Source: Siphonodentalium dalli
Lineage: Eukaryota; Mollusca; Scaphopoda; Gadilida; Siphonodentaliidae
Length of the DNA stretch: 64,000 nucleotides
Assembly: GCA_032622095.1 (NCBI GenBank)
Contig: CP136066.1
Location: forward strand, 90,977,319 to 91,041,318
Direction: 5' to 3'
A model generated the notes under the pieces. The model saw nothing but the letters and a program-made list of their open reading frames with translations, was not told where the DNA came from and did not search any database. A program made the position numbers and the translations under genes. The first letter of the stretch is position 1. Each line of letters opens with the position of its first letter. Positions 44,230 to 55,101 of this stretch are shown here, piece by piece.

Positions 44230-44699
44230 TTAACCCTTTTGAGAGTATCTGTAACGTCATATACATGACGTCATGAGTAAATTTAACGTCAACGTCATAG
44301 CAATAATTATTAACAAGTTCGGGTCAAAAGGGTCCAATAATTCGTTTTAATTTATGTGAATTTAAAAAAAATGTGTGCTATCATAATCGATTGCACTTAG
44401 GGAGCGTCTCAAAAGTCTTTGCGGAATCCGCAAATATTTTCCGAAACGTCGAGATTTCCGCAACGCTATCGTCTGAATTGTTCCGCAAATGTTCCAAAAA
44501 ACGCCATGAGTTTTCCGCAAAATTACCGAAACGTTACATAAAGATTTCCGCAAACGCCATGAGTTTTCCGCAAAAATTACCGAAACGTTAAATAAAGATT
44601 TCCGCAAACATTCCGCTATTTTCCGCAAGGTCCGTAATGTCAACATTGCGGAAAGTAATATTCTTAAAATGTTGAAAATTCATGATGGGGGACTGGACT

Positions 44700-45420
44700 C
44701 ATTGCCAGAAGTAAATTTCGCCGGAATGGACATTTCGCCGAAAGACATTTTCGACGGAGTGACAGTTCGCTGGAATATTAAAATCCCGTAATTAGTCATT
44801 AGTGAAGACTGATTGACATAGGTATTATAATCCTGCGAACTGCTAATTAATCATTAGTGAAGAATGTTTGACATAGGTACTATGAAAACAAACTTCGGGC
44901 TTCCTTCCTGGCACGTGTGATTATTACCATCATTTGTGTTTTACCGACAATACTGTTACCTGAGGTGTGTTCATATTACATATTACAATTCACCCGAAGC
45001 CATTGGTGATCCGTAGTAAGTATGTTGTTTTAGCGGTGGTGATCCGTAGTAACTAGGTTGTTTTTGCGACTTTCATATGGTATATATATCACTGGCTTTA
45101 CAACATTTACCATATCATCCAAAATGGATAGAACTACGAATGTTGAGTTGTGTATTGCTTGTCATAAAACTGTGTTTGTGCACAATAATGCAATAACTTG
45201 CGATAAATGTCAGAAATTTTCAATTGTCCCACAATACACCTACATATAAGTAAATTTATTTCGGCGAACAGTCGTCTATTCCGGCGAAAAGTCGTATATC
45301 TCGGCGAAATGTCTTAAATTACGGCGAATAGTCCCGACCTTCGGCGAAGTTGTCGTCAGTTTCCGGCGAACTGTCCCAAATCTCGACGAAGTGTCCGGAA
45401 ATTTTTTCCTGCAAAATATA
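44700..45420. repeat. TTCGCCGAA-type repeat clusters, possibly a nested element
   Basis: Left cluster 44716-44775 ('ttcgccggaatggacatttc', 'gccgaaagac'). Right cluster 45258-45400 ('cggcgaacagtcgtc', 'cggcgaaaagtcg', 'cggcgaaatgtc', 'cggcgaatagtcc' and more, about every 24-26 bp) in the opposite orientation. Opposed subterminal clusters suggest the ends of a further transposon, but exact termini were not found. Confidence 0.5.
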
Positions 45421-45754
45421 CTTCCGCAAATCGTGACGATAACGTCGCAATTAAGAGACAAGACGCATCACAAACGCGCACCTGACACACAATGCATTAA
45501 AGGGATTGTTAATCAGCACTGTAAATATAATTGCTCGAATCAACAAACAAACGTGCTATATTTTAATATGATCATTCAATACACTGTATCCACAGTTTTA
45601 TAAACTCTTCTATCATTACGATAGTTTTATCAGAATAGTTTTACTATTATCGTTTTATATACCCAATAATATACTGGGGTGCTTCTCACCTAAATGAGGG
45701 ATTTCCATAACAAGCAATTAGTTACCACGCTGGACAAAACAAGTGTCCACTTAA

Positions 45755-45925
45755 CCGCGGTGCGATTGTTGTTTCCACCGCGGCCGAACTGCAACAACAT
45801 CGCGGCCACACCGGCTAACTGCAGTTGGTCCGCGGTTTAATTGCCGCTCGGCCGCGGTGTAGGCCTATACTTGCCATCCGGCCGCGGTATACTTGCCTTT
45901 CGGCCGCGGTGTACTTGCCGTTTTT
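45755..45925. repeat. CGGCCGCGGT minisatellite cluster
   Basis: About seven copies of (c/g)GGCCGCGG(T) within 170 bp, several as 'ggccgcggt.tacttgcc'. Much more GC-rich than its surroundings. Function unknown; likely subterminal repeats of a decayed element. Confidence 0.6.
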
Positions 45926-46257
45926 AGAATGATGTTGAAAAACACAAAGAGGGCACTATAAATGTGGTTTGTTTGAGCCCATTGTTTAGCCAGACGATCT
46001 ATTCAGTGTGTTGGACGTCAGGCGACAAGGTGTGATAATCGTATAAGTATATAGTCGACGTCCTACCGGTATACTAAATTAAATTACACTAATTTAAACT
46101 ATAATTATTTGGTTTGAAATTACATTGACTACATCCGTCCATGTGGGCCTCCTTTTGGAATTTACAGCCGGCCAGAATTTTCTTCACAATAAAAAATAAA
46201 GAGCGTTTGTGCGTGGTAAGGTGTGTTTTGCCCGCGAACATTTTATGAACCCAAGGG

Positions 46258-46620
46258 GCTTGTTACATGAGCCGGGACAACTCGGCGAGCCGGGACAACT
46301 CGGCTAGCCGAGTCAACTCGGTCTGCCAGGACAACTCGGTTGCGCTGTTAAATGAGTCGAGACAACTCGGTCAACCGGTTGACGTGCACAAAACTAGCTG
46401 TCAATCACCGAGTCACGGCGTAATGTGGGTGGTCATTAGATGTCACTCACATGACGCGAACATTCTATTGGCTGACGTCATGAAAGTCACAACGAATCGT
46501 GTAACGTTCCATGTCTAGCCGGGATGACTCGCTGTTAGCATAGACTAAAAATCCTTCCTTCATCTATGCTGTTACATGGACCAAGTTGTCCCGGCTAACA
46601 GAGTTGTCTCGGCTATTCAA
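46258..46620. repeat. GACAACTCGG repeat cluster with opposed copies
   Basis: 'gagccgggacaactcggc' and variants occur about six times at 46267-46375. Inverted forms 'gttgtcccggcta' and 'gttgtctcggcta' are at 46585-46617. The left border 'gttacatgagccgg' and right 'tgttacatggacc' are similar. Looks like the terminal repeats of a small element. The 83-codon ORF (46267-46518) just reads the repeats. Confidence 0.5.
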
Positions 46621-46623
46621 TTC

Positions 46624-47105
46624 AATTAAGTTTATTCTGGTCGTCAATTATAGACATTACAGAAGAGTTGTATACATAAATACAATATATATGATTTCGG
46701 GAGTTAAATAGAGCGGTTAATTTATAAGTGTTTGGTCTCTGATAGGGTTTTAGATATTTTATTCTTAGTTTGCTAAGTTCCCTACAATTCAGTACCATGT
46801 GGTATTCATCGCCGATTTCGAGATTACAGAGAGTACAGATTCTGTCCGAATAATCCGTATTCGTCCAAGCGCCGAGTTCTTTTGGGAGTTTGTGGTTTCT
46901 AGTGCGGAAAGCTAAATTATTGTGAACTGCTCTATTATCATCAGGGGATATAGGTAATTCTCTCGTTCAAATTTGACTTTATAATCCTGCAAAATGCGAA
47001 TCTGCTTGTACAGCGTAAACCGGAACCACCCAGCGCCCGGTGTATTATGGGAATTGGTGAAATCGAGCATTGTTGACCACCATTCTTGAATGTATGTTCA
47101 AATCT
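46624..47105 (-). pseudogene. 3' end of a non-LTR retrotransposon ORF2, minus strand
   Basis: On the minus strand, 46965 down to 46624 reads DNRAVHNNLAFRTRNHKLP, KELGAWTNTDYSDRICTLCN, LEIGDEYHMVLNCRELSKLR, then a tail ending at TGA next to 'ttgaattgaat'. This is the CxxC...GDExHxxxxC knuckle at the C-terminus of many LINE reverse transcriptases of marine animals. Upstream, from 47090, is WWSTMLDFTNSHN and RFTLYKQIRILQDYKVKFER with one frame change at about 46960. The RT domain proper is absent: a 5'-truncated dead copy. The identification is by motif and was not searched. Confidence 0.75.
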
Positions 47106-48726
47106 TTTCAATAGTTACTATAAAGACAAAGTCGCGGGGCATCGTGCCAGTGGACTTTTGATTAAACTTGAAAGAGAATATTGCCAAGAAAGTGACATGC
47201 AATCATGTTCACTCAAACAACGGTATACGATGTAGCAAACCATGTTCATTGCTACACATTCCTCGTGCCCAATTTCTGAATAATTAATGCTGACGTAATT
47301 CGCGTGCACCTGGCATTTGAGAGATACAGATGCGCGCAAAAATAACGGCGATTAACAAGTTCCCAGTCATGGGTTTTATTCACTTTTTTGTGGCAATGTT
47401 CGTAAGATTACTACAGTAAATGGGCATATATAATAGTTTTTACCTCCTCTTAATGATATAAATATATGATATAGGTCATCAACTGACCACATTGGTAGGC
47501 CTAATCTTTATTGGCTTGTCAAAGTTACCCAAGTGTGTCAGTGTATGACCTGCTTATACTGAGATTTGTACTCAATTTCTACCCATGCCGTTTCTGACGG
47601 AATTATTAATTGAAGGTCACATTAATTTTCGCAGTTGAATTCACACAACATGTCCAGAAAAACAGTGGTCGGATTAATTTGAATGGACATGTCTTCCAAT
47701 GCAAATCGCCTGAGTAAACGTTACAGTTGCAAATATAGTTGGGTGTGACTTAATAATGCAGTATTGGGAACAATACGTATTTATCTGGCTGAAGATACAT
47801 AATAGAATGTTGGTCTATTTTTTTTTTTAAATCAAGTGTAGCCGTATTAAAGAAAACAACATTCATTTACAGTACTTATAACTAGTAGCCCATATATGCA
47901 CGTGTACACTTGTCAGTTAAATATGACTGCTTCGCGTATAACCTTTGCACTGGAGATTTGTATCGAAATTTCCTGCGCTCTTTAGTTTTTACCATTCATC
48001 AGGATTCATGAAAACACTATGGAACGCTCTTTATTAAATTGTTAGGAGTAAAGCCGAATTAAAGTCGGGACCTAATGTATCTAAAATGTAATATGCAAAA
48101 AACGAAAACGGAATCCACAAAATACATGCACTTTGCATGGGCAGAGCTCGATTTAACCAATCAGTGGTAACTCCATTCAGACTGGGATAGAGGGTGGGAA
48201 CAACACCTGAAATACTGATTGACGTCGGTGTTTGTTTGTTGTCTATATAACCAAACACAATGCGACTATTAATGAAAGAAGTCAGTACACGCATTGCACG
48301 GACTTCAACTGGGAGGACAGTGTTGACATTGCAAACAGTGTCAAACTGACATCATTGCTATAATTAACTAGGTCAGCCGTGAACTTTTTCAGTGTCATGG
48401 AACTTGTTATACATGAAGCGATAATTGCGCACTCTCGTGTCAAATATATCTGAGTACATGTCAGGAGGTTTATATAGGGTACCGGTACTCACTCCCTGCA
48501 TGCCATATACATGATTCGTGCTTGTGAATTAAAACACGTTTTGACTATATAGCTGTGGCAATGACTGCTTGATGAAGCCATACCAAGATTCGTCAAGGAA
48601 AAGTGTTTTAATTGCTGTATCGTTTTTATTAAGTTAATAAACACTGTAAACCTAATAGCAATAGACCTATATACTCTAGTATGCGGTGATGTTTACGATT
48701 TTACCGGCCTGACACCCATGAATATA
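47106..48726. other. interior of the Harbinger-like element, nothing recognised
   Basis: Only short ORFs (the largest minus-strand one, 48034-48294, has no motif). Neither a DDE transposase nor a Myb/SANT protein is visible, so the element is non-autonomous or decayed. Confidence 0.45.
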
Positions 48727-49398
48727 TTCCGCAAATTTTCCGGAACGAGGTCCGCATGCATTCAAATTCCGATAACGTTGGGGTGAATTCCGCAATTATT
48801 TCCGCAAATTCCGAAAGAGGAAACTAAAATGCCGATAACGTTGGGGTGAATTCCGCAATTATTTCCGAAAACGTCGGACGTATTCCGAAAAAAATCCGCA
48901 AACGTCGTCTTCTTTTCCGCAAACCTTAGCGCTATTTTCCGAAAGAAGGAACGTAATTACCGAAAAAGTGTTCATAACATCATTTGTTTTCGGAAAATAC
49001 TTTCGGAATTCCGCAAAGACTTTTGAGACGCTCCCTTATACATTTGGGACATTATATTAATCAAAATAACTCCTATACAAATCATTTATAAATCAGATGA
49101 TTTATTGAAGTTATGTCTACATAAAATAACACTTCCTGAAACGACATATATGTCGATCTACTCCTCAACCGATAGACGACACACTCGCCAAAGGGTTAAT
49201 GAATGTTTATAAAACTTTATATAATCTATATAACTGAAATGTTCGTCTGAACAAGAAATAAATTTATTTACTATAAAATAGTCCCTGAAAGGGGCATAAA
49301 ATAATAACATAGTTTTCAGGAATTCCTATATTGAAACACTTGGATCGAATTATTGGGCAACATTTTAGATTAATTATAAACGCTAATGTCTGTTGCAG

Positions 49399-49516
49399 GA
49401 AATTGAGGATAATTTTGACCGAGCTTTCTCCGAAGCATTGACATCATTTGGGGATGGCTCTTTATTTATTGAGAAATTCATCGAAAGACCAAGACATATA
49501 GAAGTTCAATTGCTAG
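49399..49516 (+). CDS. PC: pyruvate carboxylase exon 5
   Basis: Residues 224-262: [20 protein letters not shown] and [19 protein letters not shown]. The FIEKFIE.PRHIE.Q motif is the ATP-grasp strand with catalytic-site residues. Acceptor 'ctaatgtctgttgcag', donor CTAG|GTATAC, phase 0 in and 1 out. The preceding intron is 5.48 kb, about 90% transposon. Confidence 0.93.
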
Positions 49517-49544
49517 GTATACTAATTAGTTCTTTGTTACTACC

Positions 49545-49944
49545 TTAACCCTTTACCCAACAGAACGGCCCTGTGCCAATGCATTCTCTTATATATGCGA
49601 GTCGACCATAGGTCGCCTCGCATATATAAGAGAATGCATTGGCTTAACACATTAAAAATTATAAAATTGTTAAAGAATGTAAGAAAAAATGGTAAAAAGT
49701 GTTAAAAAAATATTTTTTTTAGGCCAATGCATTCTCTTATATATGCGAGGCGACCTATGGTCGACTCGCATATATAAGAGAATGCATTGGCACAGGGCAT
49801 AACTGTAACTATCACAATGTGGTCAAGGAGCCGGTTCCAATGATATCCATATTTGTATGGTTTTATTGAGACAGACCGAAGATATTTTAGGCTGTTGAAG
49901 CTTTATTTGGCCGGTTTTGGCCGGTTTGTTGGGTAAAGGGTTAA
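49545..49944. mobile_element. family B piggyBac-like MITE (400 bp) just after the exon 5 donor
   Basis: TTAACCCTTTACCCAACAGA at left, 'gtttgttgggtaaagggTTAA' (inverse) at right. Two hairpins with 'gcattctcttatatatgcga' arms and a GTCGACCATAGGTCGC loop are joined by an AT-rich linker. Starts 29 bp after the splice donor. Nearly identical to 51207-51603. Confidence 0.85.
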
Positions 49945-50009
49945 AACATAATCGGACTGCTGAAATGAGCATCATCTATTCATCCATCCATCTAGCCCTG
50001 TTATAACAG

Positions 50010-50246
50010 TTAACCTTTCATAACAGGAGCAGCATTAACGATCCTGTGCTAGTGAATTTTCTTAGATATTGGAGACTTGCATATATAAGAGAATACACTT
50101 GTTTAAAAGGTCATTGTAAATATTATTAGGCCAATGTATTCTCTTATATATGCTAGGCTCCCTATGGGAGACTCGCATATATAAGAGAATGCATTGGCAC
50201 ACAGTTTTCGCAAAATTTCTGGAAGCTCCATTTATGGAATGGTTAA
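50010..50246. mobile_element. family B piggyBac-like MITE, eroded left hairpin
   Basis: TTAACCTTTCATAACAGGAG and 'tttatggaatggTTAA'. The left hairpin is degraded and the right hairpin intact ('gtattctcttatatatgcta' against 'catatataagagaatgcatt'). Confidence 0.7.
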
Positions 50247-51206
50247 TTTGCCTAAAAAATTGCTTAGGCCAGAAATGGTTCCTCGGCTAAAAAGTCTAGG
50301 ATATGCATAGTTTTATGCTCTACACAGATATATTCAGTTTACAATTGGAACTTGGTCAATTATCGTGGCAGACTTTGGTTGGGTCTGGCTTAACACTGCT
50401 GAATATCAGATAATCCTTGTTATCTCAATTATCATTGGCATTCAACAATAAATTTCTGGAGAGTGCCACAGTGCAACAATAAAACATTGGCAGATTCTGA
50501 AATTAGCCGCAGCTAAAAAATAGCCTACAATATTTCTTTTGCCTCGGCTCAGCCAATATCTGACACTATTAATTAACAAGGCTGTCTATCATCCATCCGT
50601 CTCTCTGTGTGTCATCCAGATTTTGTTTCTGGATGATAATTTTGTGTAGAGTTACCTTAGTGCCATTAAATTTAGTATGTGGAATGCATACAAGAAAATA
50701 CACATTCAGTTCAAAGGCCAATATATAAAAATTGCATGTTTCATATCCCCCTCCCAACCCTATTTTTAGTCCCCTCCTCAATTTTTTTTAAATTTTGATA
50801 TATTTTATGTAAACTTGTTTTTCCATGCCAGAATAGTATCATTCAAGAATAGAATATAAAAATATAATTTTGACCCTCCGCCTTATTTTTTTTTTTAAAT
50901 TTGGATGTAAATCTAGAAATTTAATATATTGGCCTATTAAAAGTCAGCTAGGCATGTTGTGTCATACAACCATCACCTATTAAACCTGCCAACAATTAAC
51001 ATCATTTAGCTGAATAGAATAAAAGATTATTGTGAATGGTGTAGTTATTATGATAGATTGTACAAATAATAATCTTACTCGCCGTCATTGATTTTGCGAA
51101 ACAAACATTTGTCCTGACATGATTTTACAATGTTGAATAGCTAAACTTAATCTTAACTACAAACCGTGAGTTTGCAAAACCTAACTAATACAATTCTCAT
51201 ACTAGT
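50247..51206 (+). other. PC intron 5, nothing recognised
   Basis: AT-rich, no exon or element border supported. Confidence 0.45.
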
Positions 51207-51603
51207 TTAACCCTTTACCCAACAGAACGGCCCTGTGCCAATGCATTCTCTTATATATGCGAGTCGACCATAGGTCGCCTCGCATATATAAGAGAATGCA
51301 TTGGCTTAACACATTAAAAATTATAAAATTGTTAAAGAATGTAAGAAAAAATGGTAAAAAGTGTTAAAAGTGTTTTTTTAGGCCAATGCATTCTCTTATA
51401 TATGCGAGGCGACCTATGGTCGACTCGCATATGTAAGAGAATGCATTGGCACAGGGCATAACTGTAACCATCACAATGTGGTCAATGAGCCGGTTCCAAT
51501 GATATCCATATTTGTATGGTTTTATTGAGACAGACCCAAGATAATTTAGGCTGTTGCAGCTTTATTTGGCCGGTTTTGGCCGGTTTGTTGGGTAAAGGGT
51601 TAA
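51207..51603. mobile_element. family B piggyBac-like MITE (397 bp) before exon 6
   Basis: TTAA borders, same end and hairpin sequences as 49545-49944. They differ by a few substitutions and a few bases in the T/A run of the linker. Ends 105 bp before the exon 6 acceptor. Confidence 0.85.
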
Positions 51604-51708
51604 AGTGCTGCAAGTTGCTATTCAATTTGAAGATGAATCTTTATTTACAATTTATTTACCACAACTGTCGGTATTGAATAAACCATCACTCTTCCCTTCA
51701 TTACTCAG

Positions 51709-51982
51709 GTGATAAAGCGGGTAACATCGTGCATCTCTATGAAAGGGACTGCTCCATCCAGCGGAGGCATCAAAAGGTTGTCGAGATCGCACCAGCGCCA
51801 CATTTCTCTCCGGAGATACGAGACATGATCACGAGTGATGCTGTGAGACTCGCCAAACATGTGGGATATGAGAACGCAGGGACGGTGGAATTTCTCTACA
51901 ACGAGAAGAAGGGACAATATTATTTCATAGAAGTTAATGCAAGACTGCAAGTTGAACACACAGTAACTGAAGAAGTCACTGG
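51709..51982 (+). CDS. PC: pyruvate carboxylase exon 6 (catalytic core of biotin carboxylase)
   Basis: Residues 263-353: [39 protein letters not shown], then [20 protein letters not shown] and [29 protein letters not shown] (about 275-285) and [10 protein letters not shown] (about 337-346, with the catalytic arginine of the NxRLQVEH motif) are signature motifs of biotin carboxylases. Phase 1 in, phase 2 out (GG|GTGAGA). It is the largest exon in the window and more GC-rich than its surroundings. Flanked closely by palindromic elements. Confidence 0.95.
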
Positions 51983-52019
51983 GTGAGATGAGCAACAACT
52001 CGTATATTAGATCATGCCA

Positions 52020-52511
52020 TGAATCTCTACTCTGGCTAATGCCCGCAGAGATCATATTCCACCAGTACAAAACCAGGGAACTTTTTGAAGTTTTGACAGG
52101 GAACTTTATAAAGTCGAAAAAATAACTTAGGGGATATATTTCTTATTATTATCTGTTCCTTAATAATGTACTTCACTGTAGGTGAAGGTCCCAACTCAAA
52201 ATTGCATGTTTTTCTATGACTTTTGTGAGCCGATATCACAATAAACATTGAATTAATTACCCATGAGAAATTCCATGATTGTAAGCGACGTAAAGCAAAA
52301 TCGCTCACAAGGTCACTTAAATCGTGAAATTTCGAGTTGGAACTTTCACCTGCAGTGAAGTACATTATTAAGGCACAGATCATAACTAAAAAATATACTC
52401 CCTGTGCTTTTTTTTCGACTTTATAAGGTTCCCTGTCAAAACTTCAAAAAGTTCCCAGGTTTTGTACTGGTGGAATATCATATCTGCATGCGTAGCTAAG
52501 AGTAGAGATTC
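52020..52511. mobile_element. family J long foldback in PC intron 6
   Basis: Arms of about 200 bp. 'atgaatctctactctggcta' at 52019 and its inverse ending 'agagtagagattcat' at 52514. 'cagggaactttataaagtcg' pairs with 'cgactttataaggttccctg'. The centre is at about 52265 near 'tgtaagcgacg'. Begins 37 bp after the exon 6 donor. A half copy is at 37645. No target duplication found. Confidence 0.75.
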
Positions 52512-52974
52512 ATTCTACTCCTATATATGCTATAGCTAAATTTTTGGCAAGCCTTATTGTTAATTTTCATAACTAATGGTCTATATTTACACTCATGTAT
52601 ATTGTGAAACTTGAATGTAAAACGTTGATTAGTTGAAATGTTGTCTTGTAACATGCTTCTATAGATTTGCTTCCAGTTTTCCATATTCAGTTCTAAGATG
52701 GAAAGGGCGTGGCTCCATTAATCGCACCGTAGATATAGCCTTGACCCTTAAATAGATGACGTGGCTTCATTCCCTGTAAGTTGATTACATTAGATCAACA
52801 CAAGTAAACACTTCTATTATTATAATAATGCAATTTTCTCTGTGTAGGCCTTCAATTATGAAGTGAATAAAATTGAATTTGATATCCTTTGATATCTACT
52901 TTATTTGAGCTGATTTAAAAAATCACCAACTCAATAGTACAAGGCCTACCCCTGACATGCACTTACCTGCTTAT

Positions 52975-53235
52975 TTAACCCTTCCATGACTGGAGCTTCC
53001 TGAAATTTTTCGAAAACCCTGTGCCAATGCATTTCCTTATATATGCGAGGCTACCAGAGGGAACCTCACATATAAGCGAATACATTGTCCTAACAATATT
53101 TACCTTGACCTTGTTAGCCAGTGCATTCTTTTACATATGCGAGGCTCCCTATGGGAGACTCGCATATATAAGAGAATGCACTGGAACAGGATATTTAATG
53201 CTGCACCAGCGCAGCTCCCGTCATGAAAGGGTTAA
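52975..53235. mobile_element. family B piggyBac-like double-hairpin MITE in PC intron 6
   Basis: TTAACCCTTCCATGACTGGA and 'cccgtcatgaaagggTTAA'. Both hairpins are present, the first with an altered loop (ctaccagagggaacc). The ORF at 53021-53281 reads through it and is rejected. Confidence 0.78.
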
Positions 53236-53489
53236 TTATTTGGAGTGTATATATAAACTAAAAAATAAGGTGACAGTATGAAATGGCAGCATGCCGCAAT
53301 TGCAACCAAATAAAAACTGCAGACATCACAGCGCTATGTGTATTTTTAGGTCATGTTATAGATTTAAGTCTCGGAGCTATATTTACGGTGCCGTAGAGGG
53401 AGACAGTTCAAAATGGAAATGGTCCATTCTTTGTTTGTAGGGATACTATAATCAGATGACAGATAGAGGAATACTAAGGATTCATTTGT

Positions 53490-53698
53490 CTGGATGTCAG
53501 CTAATTAAGTTCAACAAGCAGCCTTAAGTTTAGATTACTAAATATTTGAATTCTTCTGCATTTGTATTATTATTTCTTCTGGGTCTCGTCTGCTCAGTGC
53601 TCATATATCCTTAACATCCCTCCAGATGAATAATAGACCATTCCAATATATACTTTAATAACTGAATGGGAGAATCCATTTAGTGTAGAAAGGGTTAA
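53490..53698. mobile_element. C3-like piggyBac MITE, right part
   Basis: 'cttctgcatttgtattat', 'catccctccagatgaataat' and 'gaatgggagaatccattta' match 39440-39575. The right end is 'gtgtagaaagggTTAA'. The left end is not recognisable. Confidence 0.55.
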
Positions 53699-53809
53699 CT
53701 AAGTATTTCTAAAATGAATCAATGGGAATCAGGTAACTACTCATCAGTGAGTATTTAGTTATCAATTAAAAGGTTCAAGTTTATATAAAATTCTACCTGT
53801 TTATTACAG

Positions 53810-53972
53810 TGTTGACTTGGTTCAGTCCCAGATAAGGATATCTGAAGGACGTACACTTCCAGAACTACACCTCAACCAGGCTGACATCAAGCTGAATGGT
53901 TCTGCGATACAATGTAGGATGACGACTGAAGATCCAGCTCGAAACTTCCAACCAGACACAGGCAGGATTGAG
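53810..53972 (+). CDS. PC: pyruvate carboxylase exon 7
   Basis: Residues 354-408: [20 protein letters not shown], then the acidic Q-rich turn, [20 protein letters not shown] and [19 protein letters not shown] and FxPDTGRIE are hallmarks of the biotin-carboxylase C-terminal lobe. Acceptor 'acctgtttattacag', donor GAG|GTTATT (a weak consensus), phase 2 in and 0 out. The frame stays open for about 20 codons past the donor, so a retained-intron form would add a short tail before a stop at 54033. Confidence 0.93.
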
Positions 53973-54320
53973 GTTATTTCTCATGTTCAGCTCATATTCT
54001 CATGTTCAGCTAAGTCTGTTTTTGGCATGTCATAAAATGGGTTGACAAAAAACATGGAAGACGAGATGGAATATTATCAATTTAATTTGTCAGTGGCCTA
54101 GTCATAATTGTTGATATGCAACATCATCTGATCCCTGTTATAATAGTTTGTATAAACAATGCACTACCTCGCCAGCTTGAAGCTTGAAGCTGGTAGCTAG
54201 ATGCCCTTAAGGCGCCGGAATACATGGGTGTCAGATTTCTCAAAGATGTCATAAATCTGCTATTGTAGGACCTGTTGATGTGGATAAATATGATATCTGA
54301 ACCACGAATTCACTTTCCAG

Positions 54321-54503
54321 GTATTTAGAAGCGGAGAAGGTATGGGTATTCGATTGGATGGAGCCTCAGCTTTTGCAGGAGCTATTATATCCCCGTATTA
54401 TGACTCACTGTTAGTGAAGGTCATTGCTCATGCCAGAAGACATTCCTATGCTGTTGCCAAGATGCTGAGAGCACTCAAAGAGTTCAGAATTCGAGGAGTC
54501 AAG
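54321..54503 (+). CDS. PC: pyruvate carboxylase exon 8
   Basis: Residues 409-469: [40 protein letters not shown], then [20 protein letters not shown] and K. This is the end of the biotin-carboxylase domain ([11 protein letters not shown]...[12 protein letters not shown]). Acceptor 'cgaattcactttccag', donor GTCAAG|GTTAGT, phase 0 both sides. All conserved positions that I can recall are present. Confidence 0.94.
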
Positions 54504-55101
54504 GTTAGTCTCAGTATTTATTCTTCGCCAAGCACACATATTCAACATAATCGTAACCATTGAATTCATATTACCGTCACCCACACATTGAATACAAGCT
54601 GTAACCACTTTCTGTTAATGTTGTTGATAATGAAAATTACGTCAACTATACAACTCCGATTATTCTTCAATTGGGAGATAAACATACTCTGTTGTGTTGG
54701 ATATTCGGGGATTTGAGCATGGAAACAATTTGTGAATCAGTTCACAAACCTTTTTCATGCTTGATTCCCAAAATTTCCAACTCTCAACAAATCCACCAAA
54801 AATATTTTAAGAAACTACACGAAAAGCAATTTTTAATGGCATTACATGCTACAGTAATGCCCTAAATAAGCAAGGATCATAGATTGTCGATGAAATATGA
54901 TATGGATGTTCATCACAAGAGCTTTCAATGTAAACATCAAACAGTAATTTTGATTACTTTAACATTGTCACAGCGAACGTGGTGCAAATGTTGGTAATCT
55001 TTTATCACCCATGCTGTGAGATATAAAATAAGTAGATAAACAGTATTTATTACATGCTCAACAGTGGATACCGATAATTTTTGTCATTCATGAATGAGAT
55101 A
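54504..55101 (+). repeat. PC intron 8, first part: unclassified element Y, copy 1 (split)
   Basis: 54690-54850 ('tggatattcgggg', 'cacaaac', 'ttcatgcttgattccc', 'aagaaactac', 'attacatgct') matches 59164-59335 in intron 9. A short family-A end 'cagtaatgccctaaataa' sits at 54852. The element resumes after the foldback at 55102-55314. Confidence 0.5.

Larger units (their letters stand above)
44400..49035. mobile_element. PIF/Harbinger-like 4,636-bp element with TTA TSD
   Basis: Inverted ends GGGAGCGTCTCAAAAGTC and GACTTTTGAGACGCTCCC, extending to about 28 bp. TTA is duplicated at 44397-44399 and 49036-49038, while the empty site (39173-39191, opposite strand) has it once. A 3-bp TTA/TAA duplication with GG-starting ends is characteristic of PIF/Harbinger. 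Dense TTCCGCAAA/TTTCCGAAA repeats fill 44417-44645 and 48727-49023. No transposase gene is visible inside, and the interior includes other insertions (see 46624 and the clusters). Confidence 0.75.
44230..49199. mobile_element. family C piggyBac-like MITE split by a 4.6-kb insertion
   Basis: TTAACCCTTTTGAGAGTATC at left and 'cactcgccaaagggTTAA' at right. The element is the inverse of 39004-39337. Its halves, 44230-44399 and 49036-49199, align in order with that copy. The piece containing ACGACATATATGTCG occurs once here, not twice. Confidence 0.82.

Noticed and set aside
46267-46518. 83-codon ORF beginning with a repeated SRDNSA peptide
   Set aside because: It is a reading of the GACAACTCGG DNA repeat cluster.
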